From contig NW_014579039.1 of NCBI RefSeq assembly GCF_000485595.1, forward strand, positions 7,320-32,482: a stretch of 25,163 nt of DNA. The letters are read 5' to 3'. The translations under genes were made by a program, and so were the position numbers. Below are positions 1-9,285 of this stretch, piece by piece. The notes below the pieces were generated by a model. It ran no database searches and had not been told where the DNA came from. It saw nothing but the letters and a program-made list of their open reading frames with translations. Each line of letters starts with the position of its first letter. Position 1 is the stretch's first letter. The DNA is from Priapulus caudatus (taxonomy: Eukaryota; Priapulida; Priapulimorpha; Priapulimorphida; Priapulidae).

Positions 1-402
1 GACACGGGTCGTTTTCGACCCGTGTCAAATGCGTCCCGGGACGAGCGTTCACACGGACGTTTTCTCGGTACGAAAACGACTCGGGTCGAAAACGACTCGA
101 GTCGTTTTCGCACCCACTCCAGAGTGGGTGCGAAAACGACTCGAGTCCTGGTTCATTTTTGCCGTGTGATCGCGCGACTCGGGTTGGAATTAGTACGTCA
201 CAACACGAAAGTAAACAGAATAGTTGGAAGTCAGTCAGAAGAGTTTGATTGTTTAATTCGCATTGTTCGCTTGGACGCATTGTATTTTCTTTCTCAGCTC
301 ACAGCTCGCATAGCGTCGTGTGAACGCTCTCTTCAACGACGCTCCGTGTCGTTTTTGACACGGGTCGTTTTCGACCCGAGTTCCTTCGCTCCGTGTGAAC
401 GC
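1..402. repeat. Palindrome-rich repeat unit
   Basis: The window opens with a perfect hairpin (11-bp arms 1-11 and 16-26, loop TTTT). The core GGGTCGTTTTCGACCC recurs at 364-379, with related CGAAAACGACTCG motifs between. GCGTTCACACGG at 45-56 is matched in inverted form at 391-402, so the block may be a foldback or MITE-like unit of about 360 bp. An open frame covers the region, but its protein is only the translation of palindromes. The family is not recognised. Confidence 0.6.
94..147. repeat. Perfect 26-bp-arm palindrome
   Basis: Arms 94-119 and 122-147 are exact reverse complements separated only by CA. A two-base spacer with 26-bp perfect arms predicts a cruciform or hairpin. It lies inside the repeat unit at 1-402. 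Confidence 0.9.
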
Positions 403-459
403 GGCTATAATCGGTTGAGTGTTATTGATCGCAGCTACCACTGCCACCACTACCAGATA

Positions 460-615
460 TTGAAATATATTATATATTATATCATGATATCATTATATTA
501 TTAGCTCTAGAACTATAGCCTTTCGCTCTGCCACAGGCCTGTGGCAGAGTGAAGCGCTATACCTATAGCTAGTTCTAGAGCTGATAAATGATATCATATA
601 ATACAGTATTTTTTA
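460..615. repeat. Foldback (inverted-repeat) element
   Basis: An imperfect foldback is centred on a perfect 24-bp palindrome at 526-549 (CTCTGCCACAGG and its complement). The arms continue outward through the matched motif AGCTCTAGAACTA and a matched GATATCAT, then into AT-rich flanks. No coding capacity is seen, and no clear target-site duplication was found. Confidence 0.7.
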
Positions 616-1143
616 TAATACGCGTACAATATTCGAAAAGCCATGCACCAGTATTATGCTTGCTTATGTTTGGTGTAGGTTAGATTTACTGTCTCCCAGC
701 TGTAAAGTAACCAAAAATAAAGGTGCCATGATCATGTTAAGTTAGCCCTGTTACTATATTAGGCTGCACATTCCAAGCTTATAGCATGTCATGTCACTAA
801 CTGCTAATGCTATGCGCATGCGTCTTTCGAAGTTTAGAGCATTCCTGGCTCTGGTCACATACGCATTACAATTTAGTGTAGGATAAATTAGTACAGTACA
901 CTACAAAAATGTAGTGTAGTGTATTAATTTAGTGTTTGATGCAGAATCCAATTTGCAGTCTGTATGAATTGCAGAAGTAGTTTGATTTCATTAGTCTAGA
1001 GTCATAGTAACACATTTTTACTGTTTGTGTTACCAGCATTCAGCAGAGAACCGACATCAATTATAATGAACAACTTGTGAACCTACAAGATGCAAGACAG
1101 TCTGGTTATGTGATTGATGCGAACGTGCTAAATATATAACAGT
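616..1143. other. Non-coding stretch upstream of the PLA2-like gene
   Basis: No gene, tRNA or recognisable exon is seen. A 9-bp stem with AAAA loop lies at 897-918 (TACACTACA and its complement). The sequence just before the next ATG, ending ATATATAACAG, could be a 3' splice site or AT-rich promoter sequence; this cannot be decided here. Confidence 0.5.
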
Positions 1144-1767
1144 ATGGGTTATTATTACCGGATGGTTACTTTGGCATTCGTCGTGCTAATTATGTTTGTG
1201 GTATCATCTAACTCGGCATTGAAGAAGAAATCCCTTCTTTACGATCTGAAGAAACTTGGTGAGCAAGCAAACAGTGTCATAAAAAGGGTTGGAGAGCAAG
1301 TTGAGGATGCAGTAAGCACAATCAGCAGAGGCATTGATAATGCTGTCTCTCATTTGGATGCGATTGGAGATTTCATTGAGTCTACAGAGAAGAAAACCTG
1401 TGAGGTGCAGTGTCAGGATGGTAGCAAACCTGTAGCTAATCCAACATACACACCGAAGCCTAATGGCTGTGGCTCTTTCGGTGTTCAAGTTAATTTCTTG
1501 AACTTCCCTGCATTTTCACATTGCTGCAATGGACATGATATTTGTTATGGCACATGTGGGAAAGAGAGAATCATATGTGATACCGAATTTGGCGATTGTT
1601 TGTATGACATCTGCCGCCAGCAAAGGATACAGACAGAACAACAAGATGATAAGATAACATGCGCAACTACAGCTGATTTGATGTATGGAGGCACATTGAC
1701 ACTTGGATGCAAGGCTTATGAAGATGCTCAGAGAGAAGCGTGTTTATGCAAAAGGACAGAACTATGA
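1144..1767 (+). CDS. Secreted group XII phospholipase A2-like protein (single exon)
   Basis: The 207-residue protein begins with a hydrophobic signal peptide (residues 1 to about 25) and then a predicted amphipathic helix (about 30-80). The phospholipase domain follows: a glycine-rich loop at 108-114 in the position of the Ca2+ loop, and the active-site motif CCNGHD with His131 and Asp132. Fourteen cysteines, the CYGTCG stretch, and the order of cysteine motifs to a C-terminal LCKRTEL fit the group XII (PLA2G12) family rather than groups I, II or X. The expected role is a secreted or ER-lumen Ca2+-dependent lipid-binding protein; vertebrate members have weak or no catalytic activity, but both active-site residues are present here. 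The whole frame is uninterrupted, unlike vertebrate PLA2G12 genes, which have introns. Met7 (1162) is an alternative start, and a splice acceptor at 1142-1143 would add an upstream exon. Poly(A) signals lie 200 bp downstream. Confidence 0.88.
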   Translation: MGYYYRMVTLAFVVLIMFVVSSNSALKKKSLLYDLKKLGEQANSVIKRVGEQVEDAVSTISRGIDNAVSHLDAIGDFIESTEKKTCEVQCQDGSKPVANPTYTPKPNGCGSFGVQVNFLNFPAFSHCCNGHDICYGTCGKERIICDTEFGDCLYDICRQQRIQTEQQDDKITCATTADLMYGGTLTLGCKAYEDAQREACLCKRTEL

Positions 1768-1965
1768 ACTTTTACATTAAAACTGTTGTAGAAGTTGACC
1801 ATTTATCTTGTCACAATTCTATGTAGTTGTCCCATAAAAAATATGCATGGCTAATTCTCTGCATAAGGTAATGAAGGTTGCTATTATATACTGTGCATTA
1901 ATATAAGCATGAACAACACGATGTGGTATAACTAGTATGATATGCTTTAATTGAGATTATATAGC

Positions 1966-1987
1966 AATAAAGTATATTAGCAATAAA
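1966..1987 (+). terminator. Poly(A) signals of the PLA2-like gene
   Basis: Two AATAAA hexamers at 1966-1971 and 1982-1987 lie about 200 bp after the PLA2-like stop codon. They are suitable for 3' end formation, but actual use is inferred. Confidence 0.55.
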
Positions 1988-2140
1988 ATTACAGGTCTAC
2001 TATTTATAATCTCGGTTTGTATTCTTCTTATTGCTGTATGATATAGCAAATTAACACAGTGATTGCCAATTGCAAAGATGTCCATTGCGTGAAATGCCAG
2101 ATACATTCTTAGCTGCACTTATCAATAAAACGTATTATAA

Positions 2141-2628
2141 TAAAGCCGCACAATGCGCATCCAAACGCTAATTTCTCCAGTACTAGACTAGCAAATACTT
2201 CGTGTCATGCATAATCACACTACCTTAAATGAGAAAATAAACTCTAGTTGCTCCCATTTCACTGCACGTTTGCTTAAAACCCACAAGAAAGAGGTGAGAA
2301 AACTGGCATTCTGGCGCAAACGCCGACTGTTTACCAAACAATTTAGCCTCGAAGTGGTGAGGTGACGTCCCATGTTTTTATCTTTGCTACACCCGTACCG
2401 CTGTACCGCAGCACCGCTGCACGATTGCTTGGGGAAACTGTCAACAACATCGGAGAATTTGAACAACATTGGAGGTATTTCCAAATACCTTTTATAAGAC
2501 AACGTGCAGTGAAATGGGAGGAACTAGAGTTTATTTTGTCATAAGGTAGTGTGATTATGCATGACACGAAGTATTTGCTAGTCTAGTACTGGAGAAATTA
2601 GCGTTTGGATGCGCATTGTGCGGCTTTA
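2141..2628. mobile_element. MITE-like element with long terminal inverted repeats
   Basis: The left arm (2141 to about 2280) is repeated almost exactly in inverted form at about 2491-2628. Both ends read TAAAGCCGCACAATGCGC toward the interior, and the match continues for over 100 bp through a segment reading TCCCATTTCACTGCACGTT. The unmatched centre is about 210 bp. There is no transposase frame, so it is non-autonomous. The target-site duplication is ambiguous because both borders sit in A/T runs. Two short open frames inside come from the arms and are not genes. Confidence 0.88.
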
Positions 2629-3226
2629 AAGGGACAGTAGCCTCTAGGATTTTACTGCATACAACTGTACTTACTGTATAACAAATCGTCTATACCCACA
2701 CGTATTTGTTACCAGATACCTAATTTAATTGTTATAATTATTTACACATCAACGCTACAAAATTTGAATGGCGCCATGACACCCGCGACCGTGCTGCCAC
2801 CCCGAAAAAGTTGCGTATTTGACAATTTATTTTGCAGGTTACAGACCGAGGGCTAATCACAAAAGTGCAATTATATTTATACCTAAATGCTATTTAACCG
2901 AACGATATTCATTTTAGGGCAAATTTATCTATATTATAACTGAAGCTATATGTCGTAATAAGATATTACAATCCTTTTGCTTATAAATGAATAAATAAGA
3001 ACCACCCTCGGTCTGTAGCCCTTGGTTGGAAAGTGGTTTTGCGCAACTTATCAGATCGTGCGCTTTGAGTGGCGCCACCGTCGTTGTAATCAAACTGTAG
3101 TCGTTAGTTTTAAAACATTTTTTATTAATATTTCTAATGGTGATTGAACCATGAAACTTTTTATGTAGCGTAATTATAACCTAAATTTGCTGAAAATAAC
3201 CCTAGAACCTAGAGTAAACTCTCCCT
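2629..3226. mobile_element. Second inverted-repeat element abutting the first
   Basis: GGGACAGTAGCCTCTAGG at 2631-2648 matches the complement of 3208-3225 at about 14 of 18 positions. Internal inverted matches support this: CAGACCGAGGG near 2841 faces its complement near 3005, and TGGCGCCA-type motifs lie near 2770 and 3070. The element therefore looks like an older MITE of about 600 bp placed directly beside the 2141-2628 element. No coding sequence is seen. Borders are approximate. Confidence 0.6.
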
Positions 3227-3297
3227 ATATTAATTACTTCAATTGAAGATCGCACAGCTGCAAAATGCATGCATTTACCATTACATTTCATTTTTAG

Positions 3298-3402
3298 GTT
3301 GAGGTAAAGATTGTTGCAACTGAAAAGTCGCTGCACTTTTTTGATTTAGAAGCACTAAGAAAATCACCAGTGGGTGTGTTTACAGATCAGGATGAGTGGA
3401 AG
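3298..3402 (+). CDS. PPCDC: PPCDC exon a (35 codons)
   Basis: The acceptor TTTTTAG ends at 3297 and the donor GTACCT starts at 3403. The exon starts VEVKIVATEKS and ends DQDEWK, both matching the PPCDC region after the first Rossmann motif. The next intron is 177 bp and contains AT-rich TACTATA repeats. Confidence 0.88.
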
Positions 3403-6400
3403 GTACCTACTTAGCTATAAGGGCAGCATATAAATTCATTGACTATACTATGCTATACTATAGTACTATATACTATTTAAAATATCCATGATTGGCCTCA
3501 AAGTTTCAGTATTAAATGCAGAAAATAAATTTGAGATACTTTTTTGTCATTCATGAGAATGCCAATAATTTTGTTGTAGTGGAGCAACCGTGAAGATCCT
3601 GTACTGCACATTGAGCTGAGAAAATGGGCAGATGTAATGGTAATTGCTCCTCTAGATGCCAACACGTTAGGCAAGATGGTCAATGGACTCTGTGATAACC
3701 TGCTGGTAAGCATAATGTTGTGTAGCCCGATGAGGCTGTGCGACTGATTGTCTATACAGTCTATGCAGGGTCTCTACCCCTAGCAAGACCGTTTCGTGGA
3801 GCTAAATGTTGTGTAGCTCTATAATATCAGTTATTAAGAATATACTGAAATTTTGTATTGCTACTAGCAGTATGTAAATTATAGACTTTCTTCAGATAAA
3901 TAGGTGATTCGTCTTTACAGACTTGCATCATACGAGCATGGGACTTCAATAAGCCGCTAATATTTTGTCCTGCTATGAACACATTCATGTGGGAACATCC
4001 CATCACGAAATTCCAGATAGACAAACTCACAAACTGGGGATTTGTAGAGGTGCCATGTATAGAGAAAACACTGGTTTGTGGAGACAAAGGTACAGTGCAG
4101 TTCTGAACCTAAATACATATCCTAATAATTATTAAATATCAAAACCCAAGTTATATGTGTGTATTTCAGACATTAGTCGTTCCCTAAAAACACAAACTTT
4201 TGATTTTTAGCTCACCTTGACATCGTCAAGCTGAGCTATTGCCATGGGTCGTCGTCCGTTGTACGTCTGTCCGTCCGTCCGTCAACATTTGGTTTCGGTC
4301 AACGATAACTCAGGAACCGTTTGACCCACATGTTTGAAATTGGGTGTAGTTGTTACTGCTATGCTCCCATATGGAACGTCCTATTTTGGAGCACGCCAGT
4401 CGGCGTACTTTCGAGCCACGGCGATTTTTTGGAAAAAATGGAAATTGCCATTAGTCAGTTCAGGTTCAACGGAATTTTATTATTTTTGGTATGTGAATGA
4501 ATAAGAGCTAGGGGTTTTGATATTTAAAAAAAAAAATTATGCAAATTAGGTAGGGTTTGGCAATTATATAGCATATTATATAAACACAAACAGTCTGTGG
4601 TGTCATACTCGTCTGGTTCGTTTTACAAGATTTAATTGACAATATCTTTAATGCAAAATTGGTATTTCCCCTTCCACTCTGCCGATAAAACGTCTATATT
4701 AGAGTAAAGTTTTAGAAAACATGTCGGAACACAGCATAAGCTATTTATTTCGAGCGCCATTGCTACAAAGCGGGTGTAGCGCCATCTACCGTCACAAATT
4801 GTCATTCATTTTGGTTTATAAATTATTATTTCTATAATGTATGTCGATGGTTGCTCAATTAAAACTGACTTCTTCTTACTCATTCATTTGTGTTCTTTTT
4901 TGTGGTGAGCTACAGTGTCATTGACACTTTCATTCAATATTACAATGCAACTCATGCAACCATAGTACTAAGCATTATTGGCAGATATTTTGCAGTCTGA
5001 GCTATAACATTCGTGACGTTGCCTGGTTCTGGCTCGCAAAAATGGGCAAATAATTAGTGTAATATTTAGTCCGAAATTTAAAAACCAAAACGCAAAAATT
5101 TAAATGTATATAATGAAGAAAAGCCTGAAGTTGGAATTGAGACACAAATATTGGGGAAATTTGTTTGGGAGTTGCTGTAGATAGTAGCTTTGAAATTGAC
5201 AGATTTTCATAAATTAGGATTGGCACACCTTTAGTAGTATATTAGACATATTTGTACTTGTGTATTACAGGGAATAATTTTCCCGGTATCGCATCGCAAT
5301 TCGCGATGTATTTTCAGCCATTTGCTACGCATATTTTTTTATGAATCGCAGTTGTGCGATGCAGCCCATGCGAGATGTAAACGGAAACATACATGTTTAC
5401 AATTTACTTTTATTCTCGGGCTGCTTTGCCGCGTCAATGAAATGCCACGTTACGCCGATTTTATTGATTTGTTAACCCGTACCACGGCCAACGTGACTTT
5501 TAAACAATCCTGCACTCCCCCCCCCGTACATCAATCAATATGCCGCCCCAGGCACGTATACACAGCCACGCTGTGCTGGCGCTGCGCGCTCTCGCGGGCT
5601 GCTTTCTTCGGCGACCTTTGATAATATAAAGTGAGGATGTCGTGGTCGAGGAGTCAGATAGCCACCCTTCACAATCGCTAGAACTGTATTTCATCAATGT
5701 TTGGATATATAACGTAAGGAACCAACATTTGATTAAAGTTCTAGACAATTATCTTTACTCGCCAACATGGGCGAGTCAGCTTTAGCTTTCACTCGCCCGG
5801 CCCGATATTATTTTCACTCGACATTGGCGAGCGGACGAGTGCCAAGCTCGCACGCTGTTTAAACGCTGCCGGGCAGCGTGCAGAATCGCTAGTGTGTCCT
5901 AGGCTTAAGCTAGCGGTGCCTGTCACAGGCAGACACGATAACACGCCAAGCATGCACTGCGGTGTAAATTTGCACTGTGATTGTCTGAAAAAAAATGCTA
6001 TGCTAATTTATCCAATTGCTATGCAAAATTTATTTTGTATAGCACATTTGCTATGCACATTTTTGGCTGGAAATTGTTCCCTGTATTAAATAGAGCTGAA
6101 TATTTATTTGGCACTGATGTCTTAAATTGACTACGTCACGAATTTTCAATGGTGTATATTTGGAAATTTTCGTTGCCATTTTTTACATTAAAAGTAAGTA
6201 CTAATGGCACTAAATGTATCCTCAAATTCTTACCTGATAAGATTGTTTCTCAACTAGTTCAAAATCCAAAACACCTGGACGATTTAATATTATGATCCTG
6301 ACATTAATTGCTTTCTATGGGCTATGTATGAGTCACGAGTGTATGTTTACATCAAACAATATAGTAAAATAGGAAGTACAATGCAGCAATTTAACCATAA

Positions 6401-8719
6401 AAAGTGAACAGAATTATTTACATTTTGTGACTTTTACTATTTATGGTGACGTAATCACTTTAAGTTAACTTTATTTCAGCCTTGCATTTATGAGTAGGCC
6501 TATCTTAGTTGTATCCCTCGTGGCGAAGTCGGCGGGGATACTATGGTTTCATGTCTCCCCAGCCGCCGCCGCCACCGCTCGGTCCGCCGCAGAGAATTTC
6601 CCTTCCGCACTATAACTCGACCCCTAATTGACCTAGCGTGACCAAACTTGGTATACTTACACAGTCTGCACGAAAAACTTCCACCCTCATTGGCAGGGCT
6701 GCCAGCATTGGGTGATAGGGGAGAGTGATATGTGAGGGAGCGAAGCGAACGAGCGGGGGGTGGGTGTAGGAGGGGAGTTTCCTACCTCCCATGGTAGGGA
6801 GCTTTTGCATTTTATAACTTCAATTTGTGCAATTTGGTGCATACTGAAGTGACTGTTTTCAGATATTGTAAGATTTTTTTTTGCTGTGCGTGAGATATTT
6901 CAGCGTTTTATTCATGAAGAGATATTCATGCGTGTGATATGTCTCAGCATTTTTTTGCCGTGCGTGAGATATTGTGAGATGAGCGTGAGAGCATGAGCTT
7001 TGGTCAAAATGCGTGAGTCTCACGGTCAATGCGTGAGAGTTGGCAGCCCTGCATTGGCCCAGCGGGCCTGTAGAAATGTATAATTCACTGGCCCATACTA
7101 GGTTTTACAGGCCCGAATCAATGATCATCATCATTAAAGAAAAAGAAGAGGGAATAGAAAGCGGGCCTTTTATGAAAAAAGAAACCAAACCGGACCGGAA
7201 ACCGGAAGTTGTTGCGACTTCTAGCGGCGACAAACACTCATGGTGTCGACTAGTTACTTCCCCTACTTAAGATCGGGAATATGATGCCTTATCGGTAAAT
7301 ATCGGTAAATTTCCATATAAAATATCGAGAATTTTGGTAAATTCTCGGACTGATCATCACATAAAGAAGCTGAAATATCTATAGTCATCTATAGTCGCCC
7401 TCTATAGTCAGACTTAGCTGAAACGCTGAAATTTGGCCAATTAATATACCATTTACTCCATTTTTCCCCACTGGCCCATCGGGCTTGTTCATTTACCAGT
7501 TTGATTGGCCCCACGGAAAATTTACTGGCCTCGGATACCGGGCCAGTGGTTAATTTCGCAGACTGCTTGCACATCTTGGGGGAGAAGGTGTGCATAGTAC
7601 CAAAACCAGGTCACTGCGCCCTTTATTTGACCTTGACCTTGACCTTGATCATATTTCCCTTCCGCTCTCTAACTCGGCCCCTAATTAACCTAGCGCTACC
7701 AAACTTTGTTTACTTACACATCTTGGGGAGAAGGTGAGCAGCGTACTAAAACCAGGTCATTGCGACCTTTATTTGATCTTTACCTTGACCTTGATCATAT
7801 TTCTCTTCCGCTCTCTAACTCGGCCCCTAATTGACCTAGCGCTACCAAACTTGGTATACTTACACATCTTAGGGAGAAGGTGTGTCGCGTACCAAAACCA
7901 GGTCACTACGACCTTTATTTGACCTTTACTTTGACGTTGATCATATTTTCCTTCTGCTTAACTCGGCCCCTAATTGACCTAGCGCTACCAAAACCAGGTC
8001 ACTACGACCTTTATTTGACCTTTACCTTGACATGATCATATTTCTCTTCCGCTCTATAACTCGGTCCCTAATTGACCTAGCGCTACCAAACTTGGTATAC
8101 TTACACATCTTGGGGAGAAGGTGTGTCGCGTACCAAAACCAGGTCACTACGACCTTTATTTGACCTTTACCTTGACCTTGATCATATTTACCTTCTGCTC
8201 TATAACTCGGCCCCTAATTGACCTAGCGCGATCAAACTTGGTATACTTACACATCTTGGGGAGAAGGTGTGTTGCGTACCGAAACCAGGTCACTGCAATC
8301 TTTATTTGACATTGACCTTGACCTTGACCTTCATCATATTTCCCTTCTGCTTTATAACTCGGCCCCTAATTGACCTAGCGCGACCAAACTTCGTATACTT
8401 ACACATCTTGGGGAGAACACGGGGGATACATGTAGTTGGCGACAACTGCCCTTTCTAGTTTACTATAACCATTCCTTTTTTTTAAACGGTTATTCCCTAT
8501 TATTATATGAACCAGTTGTGTACCTACTGCTTCCATATAAATTATGAATCCTTATAGCTGTGACAATAATGTTAAAATTTGTAGATTGCACAATATCCAA
8601 GCAATTAGTTGATTAGCTAGATATTTATTTTAATGTATACACATATTTTCATAGGTCTCGGGGCGATGGCAGAAGTCAATGTGATAGCTGAAAAGATTCA
8701 AAAGAACATGTATTTATGA
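3298..8719 (+). CDS. PPCDC: Phosphopantothenoylcysteine decarboxylase (PPCDC), exons 2 to last
   Basis: Four exons, 3298-3402, 3580-3705, 3921-4089 and 8655-8719, join in frame with GT-AG borders (phases 0, 0, 1) and end at TGA 8717-8719, giving 154 residues. PPCDC removes CO2 from 4'-phosphopantothenoylcysteine with an FMN cofactor, the third coenzyme A step after pantothenate kinase and PPCS. Family landmarks are all visible: the histidine of VLHIELRKWADV (the catalytic His of the HAL3/HFCD family), the FMN/substrate loop APLDANTLGK, the PAMNT asparagine, and the cysteine of VCGDKG with the following GLGAMAEV flap. Animal PPCDC is about 200 residues, so roughly 50 N-terminal residues (the first flavin-binding GxTGSVA motif) are missing; no exon for them was recognised upstream. 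The third intron is about 4.6 kb and full of transposons. No disabling mutation is seen. Confidence 0.92.
3580..3705 (+). CDS. PPCDC: PPCDC exon b (42 codons)
   Basis: The acceptor TTGTTGTAG ends at 3579 and the donor GTAAGC starts at 3706. It encodes the catalytic-histidine motif (VLHIELRKWAD) and APLDANTLGK. The next intron is 215 bp. Confidence 0.92.
3921..4089 (+). CDS. PPCDC: PPCDC exon c (56 codons plus 1 nt)
   Basis: The acceptor GTCTTTACAG ends at 3920 and the donor GTACAG starts at 4090. It encodes CPAMNTFMWEHP with the substrate-binding Asn, and VCGDKG with the conserved Cys. The exon ends after the first base of a glycine codon. Confidence 0.92.
4208..4912. mobile_element. Element with TAGCTCACC terminal inverted repeats
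   Basis: TAGCTCACC at 4208-4216 is matched by GGTGAGCTA at 4904-4912. Just inside the left end is a hairpin at 4209-4237 (AGCTCA, CTTGAC, loop ATC, GTCAAG, TGAGCT) followed by GTCC repeats at about 4268-4284. This layout resembles a dispersed repeat type I associate with marine invertebrate genomes, recalled rather than searched. No transposase frame is seen. It lies in the third PPCDC intron. Confidence 0.6.
4913..5267. other. Intronic stretch with no recognised feature
   Basis: AT-rich intron sequence between two transposable elements. Only chance open frames are present, and no exon-like conservation was recognised. Confidence 0.5.
5268..6083. mobile_element. hAT-like non-autonomous element, about 816 bp
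   Basis: The left end CAGGGAATAATTTTC (5268-5282) and the complement of the right end, CAGGGAACAATTTCC, match at 13 of 15 positions. The direct repeat TATTA flanks both sides (5263-5267 and 6084-6088). GCATCGCA and GCTATGCA words are repeated near both ends, as in hAT subterminal regions. The interior carries a GC-rich block (about 5500-5640) and short hairpins of ACTCGCC/GGCGAGT words at about 5758-5850. No transposase is encoded. hAT assignment rests on the CAGGG ends; a 5-bp duplication is shorter than the usual 8 bp. Confidence 0.7.
6126..6459 (+). mobile_element. TTAA-flanked MITE (piggyBac-like), intronic copy
   Basis: The 334-bp element has ends reading toward TACGTCAC (left CTACGTCAC, right GTGACGTAATCAC) and is flanked by TTAA at 6122-6125 and 6460-6463. 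A second copy in opposite orientation lies at 11839-12196 inside the retrotransposon gag gene, and the two are similar through their whole length. TTAA target choice is typical of piggyBac-type elements; the family assignment is inferred because no transposase is present. Confidence 0.82.
6662..7565. mobile_element. Foldback element inserted into the tandem array
   Basis: CAGTCTGC at 6662-6669 is matched by GCAGACTG at 7558-7565, and inverted similarity continues inward (ACTGGCCC and GGGCCAGT motifs, GCGGGCCTG words). The flanks are CTTACA (6656-6661) and CTTGCA (7566-7571), a likely 6-bp target duplication with one mismatch, and array sequence resumes on each side. It is non-coding and contains a further insertion at 6694-7051. 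Confidence 0.72.
6694..7051. mobile_element. hAT-like MITE with CAGGGCTGCCA ends
   Basis: The ends CAGGGCTGCCA and TTGGCAGCCCTG are inverted repeats, and CATTGG is duplicated exactly at 6688-6693 and 7052-7057. The 358-bp interior has repeated GCGTGAGA/TCTCACG words and no protein-coding potential. It sits inside the left arm of the foldback element, making it the youngest of three nested layers. Confidence 0.88.
8655..8719 (+). CDS. PPCDC: PPCDC terminal exon
   Basis: The acceptor TTTTCATAG ends at 8654. The first two bases complete the glycine codon left open by exon c, and the exon reads LGAMAEV, the conserved flap region, followed by about 14 residues and TGA at 8717-8719. Continuity of phase and protein family across the 4.6-kb intron makes the join secure. 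Confidence 0.88.
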
Positions 8720-9130
8720 GAGAACATGTCCCGGAGATGCTGAGGGTTTATAGAACATTTATCGAGAGTAACCAGTTATATTACGCTGCATAAAAATCTG
8801 CTAATTAACTACCCACAAGGCCTATAAATATTTACTGTTCTAAGTGTAACAAGTATGCTTTCACTTTAAGGCATGTGCATGTTTTAGTCGATGGCTTACC
8901 ATGAGCAGGCATGTTCCCATTAACACGGCGGAGGCGCAAGTCGCTCAGTTCGTGATATCCGTGAGATGTAAGTTATTTGAACACTTTTCGCATGCTGTTG
9001 GTGCTCAATGCCTCCGAGCTTTAGTAAAAAGTATTAAGAATACTGATATTAAGGACAGCACCTTCACCAGAGAGAATCGGTCAGAGAGCCGTGCCCGCAC
9101 ATAAGATCAGTAAGATTAACATACTGGTAC
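8720..9130. other. PPCDC 3' flank, no other gene recognised
   Basis: This should hold the PPCDC 3' UTR. No canonical AATAAA lies close to the stop; the nearest clear ones are at about 9545 and 9646. An open frame at 8901-9104 has no recognised domain and was not called. Confidence 0.45.
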
Positions 9131-9285
9131 GTTATTATTGCGATGCATAAGGATATTGTACGATGTTGTTGCGACGCGCGGGATTGTAATATGATATTGT
9201 TGTGACGCGCGAGATGGTAATATGTTATTTTTGCGATGCGCGAGATTGTGAGATGTTAGTTTTGAGGCGCGTAGGATTGGTGTAA
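9131..9285. repeat. 31-bp minisatellite, five units
   Basis: Five consecutive 31-bp units begin at 9131, 9162, 9193, 9224 and 9255. They share the pattern GTTRTTGCGAYGCGCGAGATTGTAATAT with point differences, and the first and last are the most diverged. The GCGCG core is CpG-rich in an AT-rich surrounding. Confidence 0.85.

Larger units (their letters stand above)
6509..8433. repeat. Element with central tandem array (unit about 148 bp)
   Basis: Units containing CACATCTTGGGGAGAAGG, ACCAAAACCAGGTCACTACG, ACCTTGACCTTGATCATATT and CCCCTAATTGACCTAGCGC repeat from about 7560 to 8420, with about six full or partial copies; one unit near 7985 is internally deleted. The array's first part (about 6590-6661) was separated from the rest by an insertion. 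The left border has a hairpin GTATCCC...GGGGATAC (6511-6541). TGTATCCCTCGTG at the left faces CACGGGGGATACA at about 8419-8431 in inverted form, so the array seems carried inside a terminal-inverted-repeat element. Frames through it are repeat translations, not genes. Confidence 0.8.

Noticed and set aside
22-504. 160-residue open frame at the window start
   Set aside because: It runs through palindromic repeats (Lys-Thr-Thr-Arg-Val blocks recur) and has no recognisable domain.
5892-6089. 65-residue open frame
   Set aside because: It lies within the hAT-like element and reads through its subterminal GCTATGCA words; no protein similarity recognised.
7501-8458. Similar short open frames and CRISPR-like periodicity at 7560-8420
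   Set aside because: Units of about 148 bp are near-identical along their whole length without unique spacers, in a eukaryotic intron; this is an ordinary tandem repeat.
8901-9104. 67-residue open frame downstream of PPCDC
   Set aside because: It has an ordinary composition but no domain, no splice or transcript signals I could rely on, and a length expected by chance.
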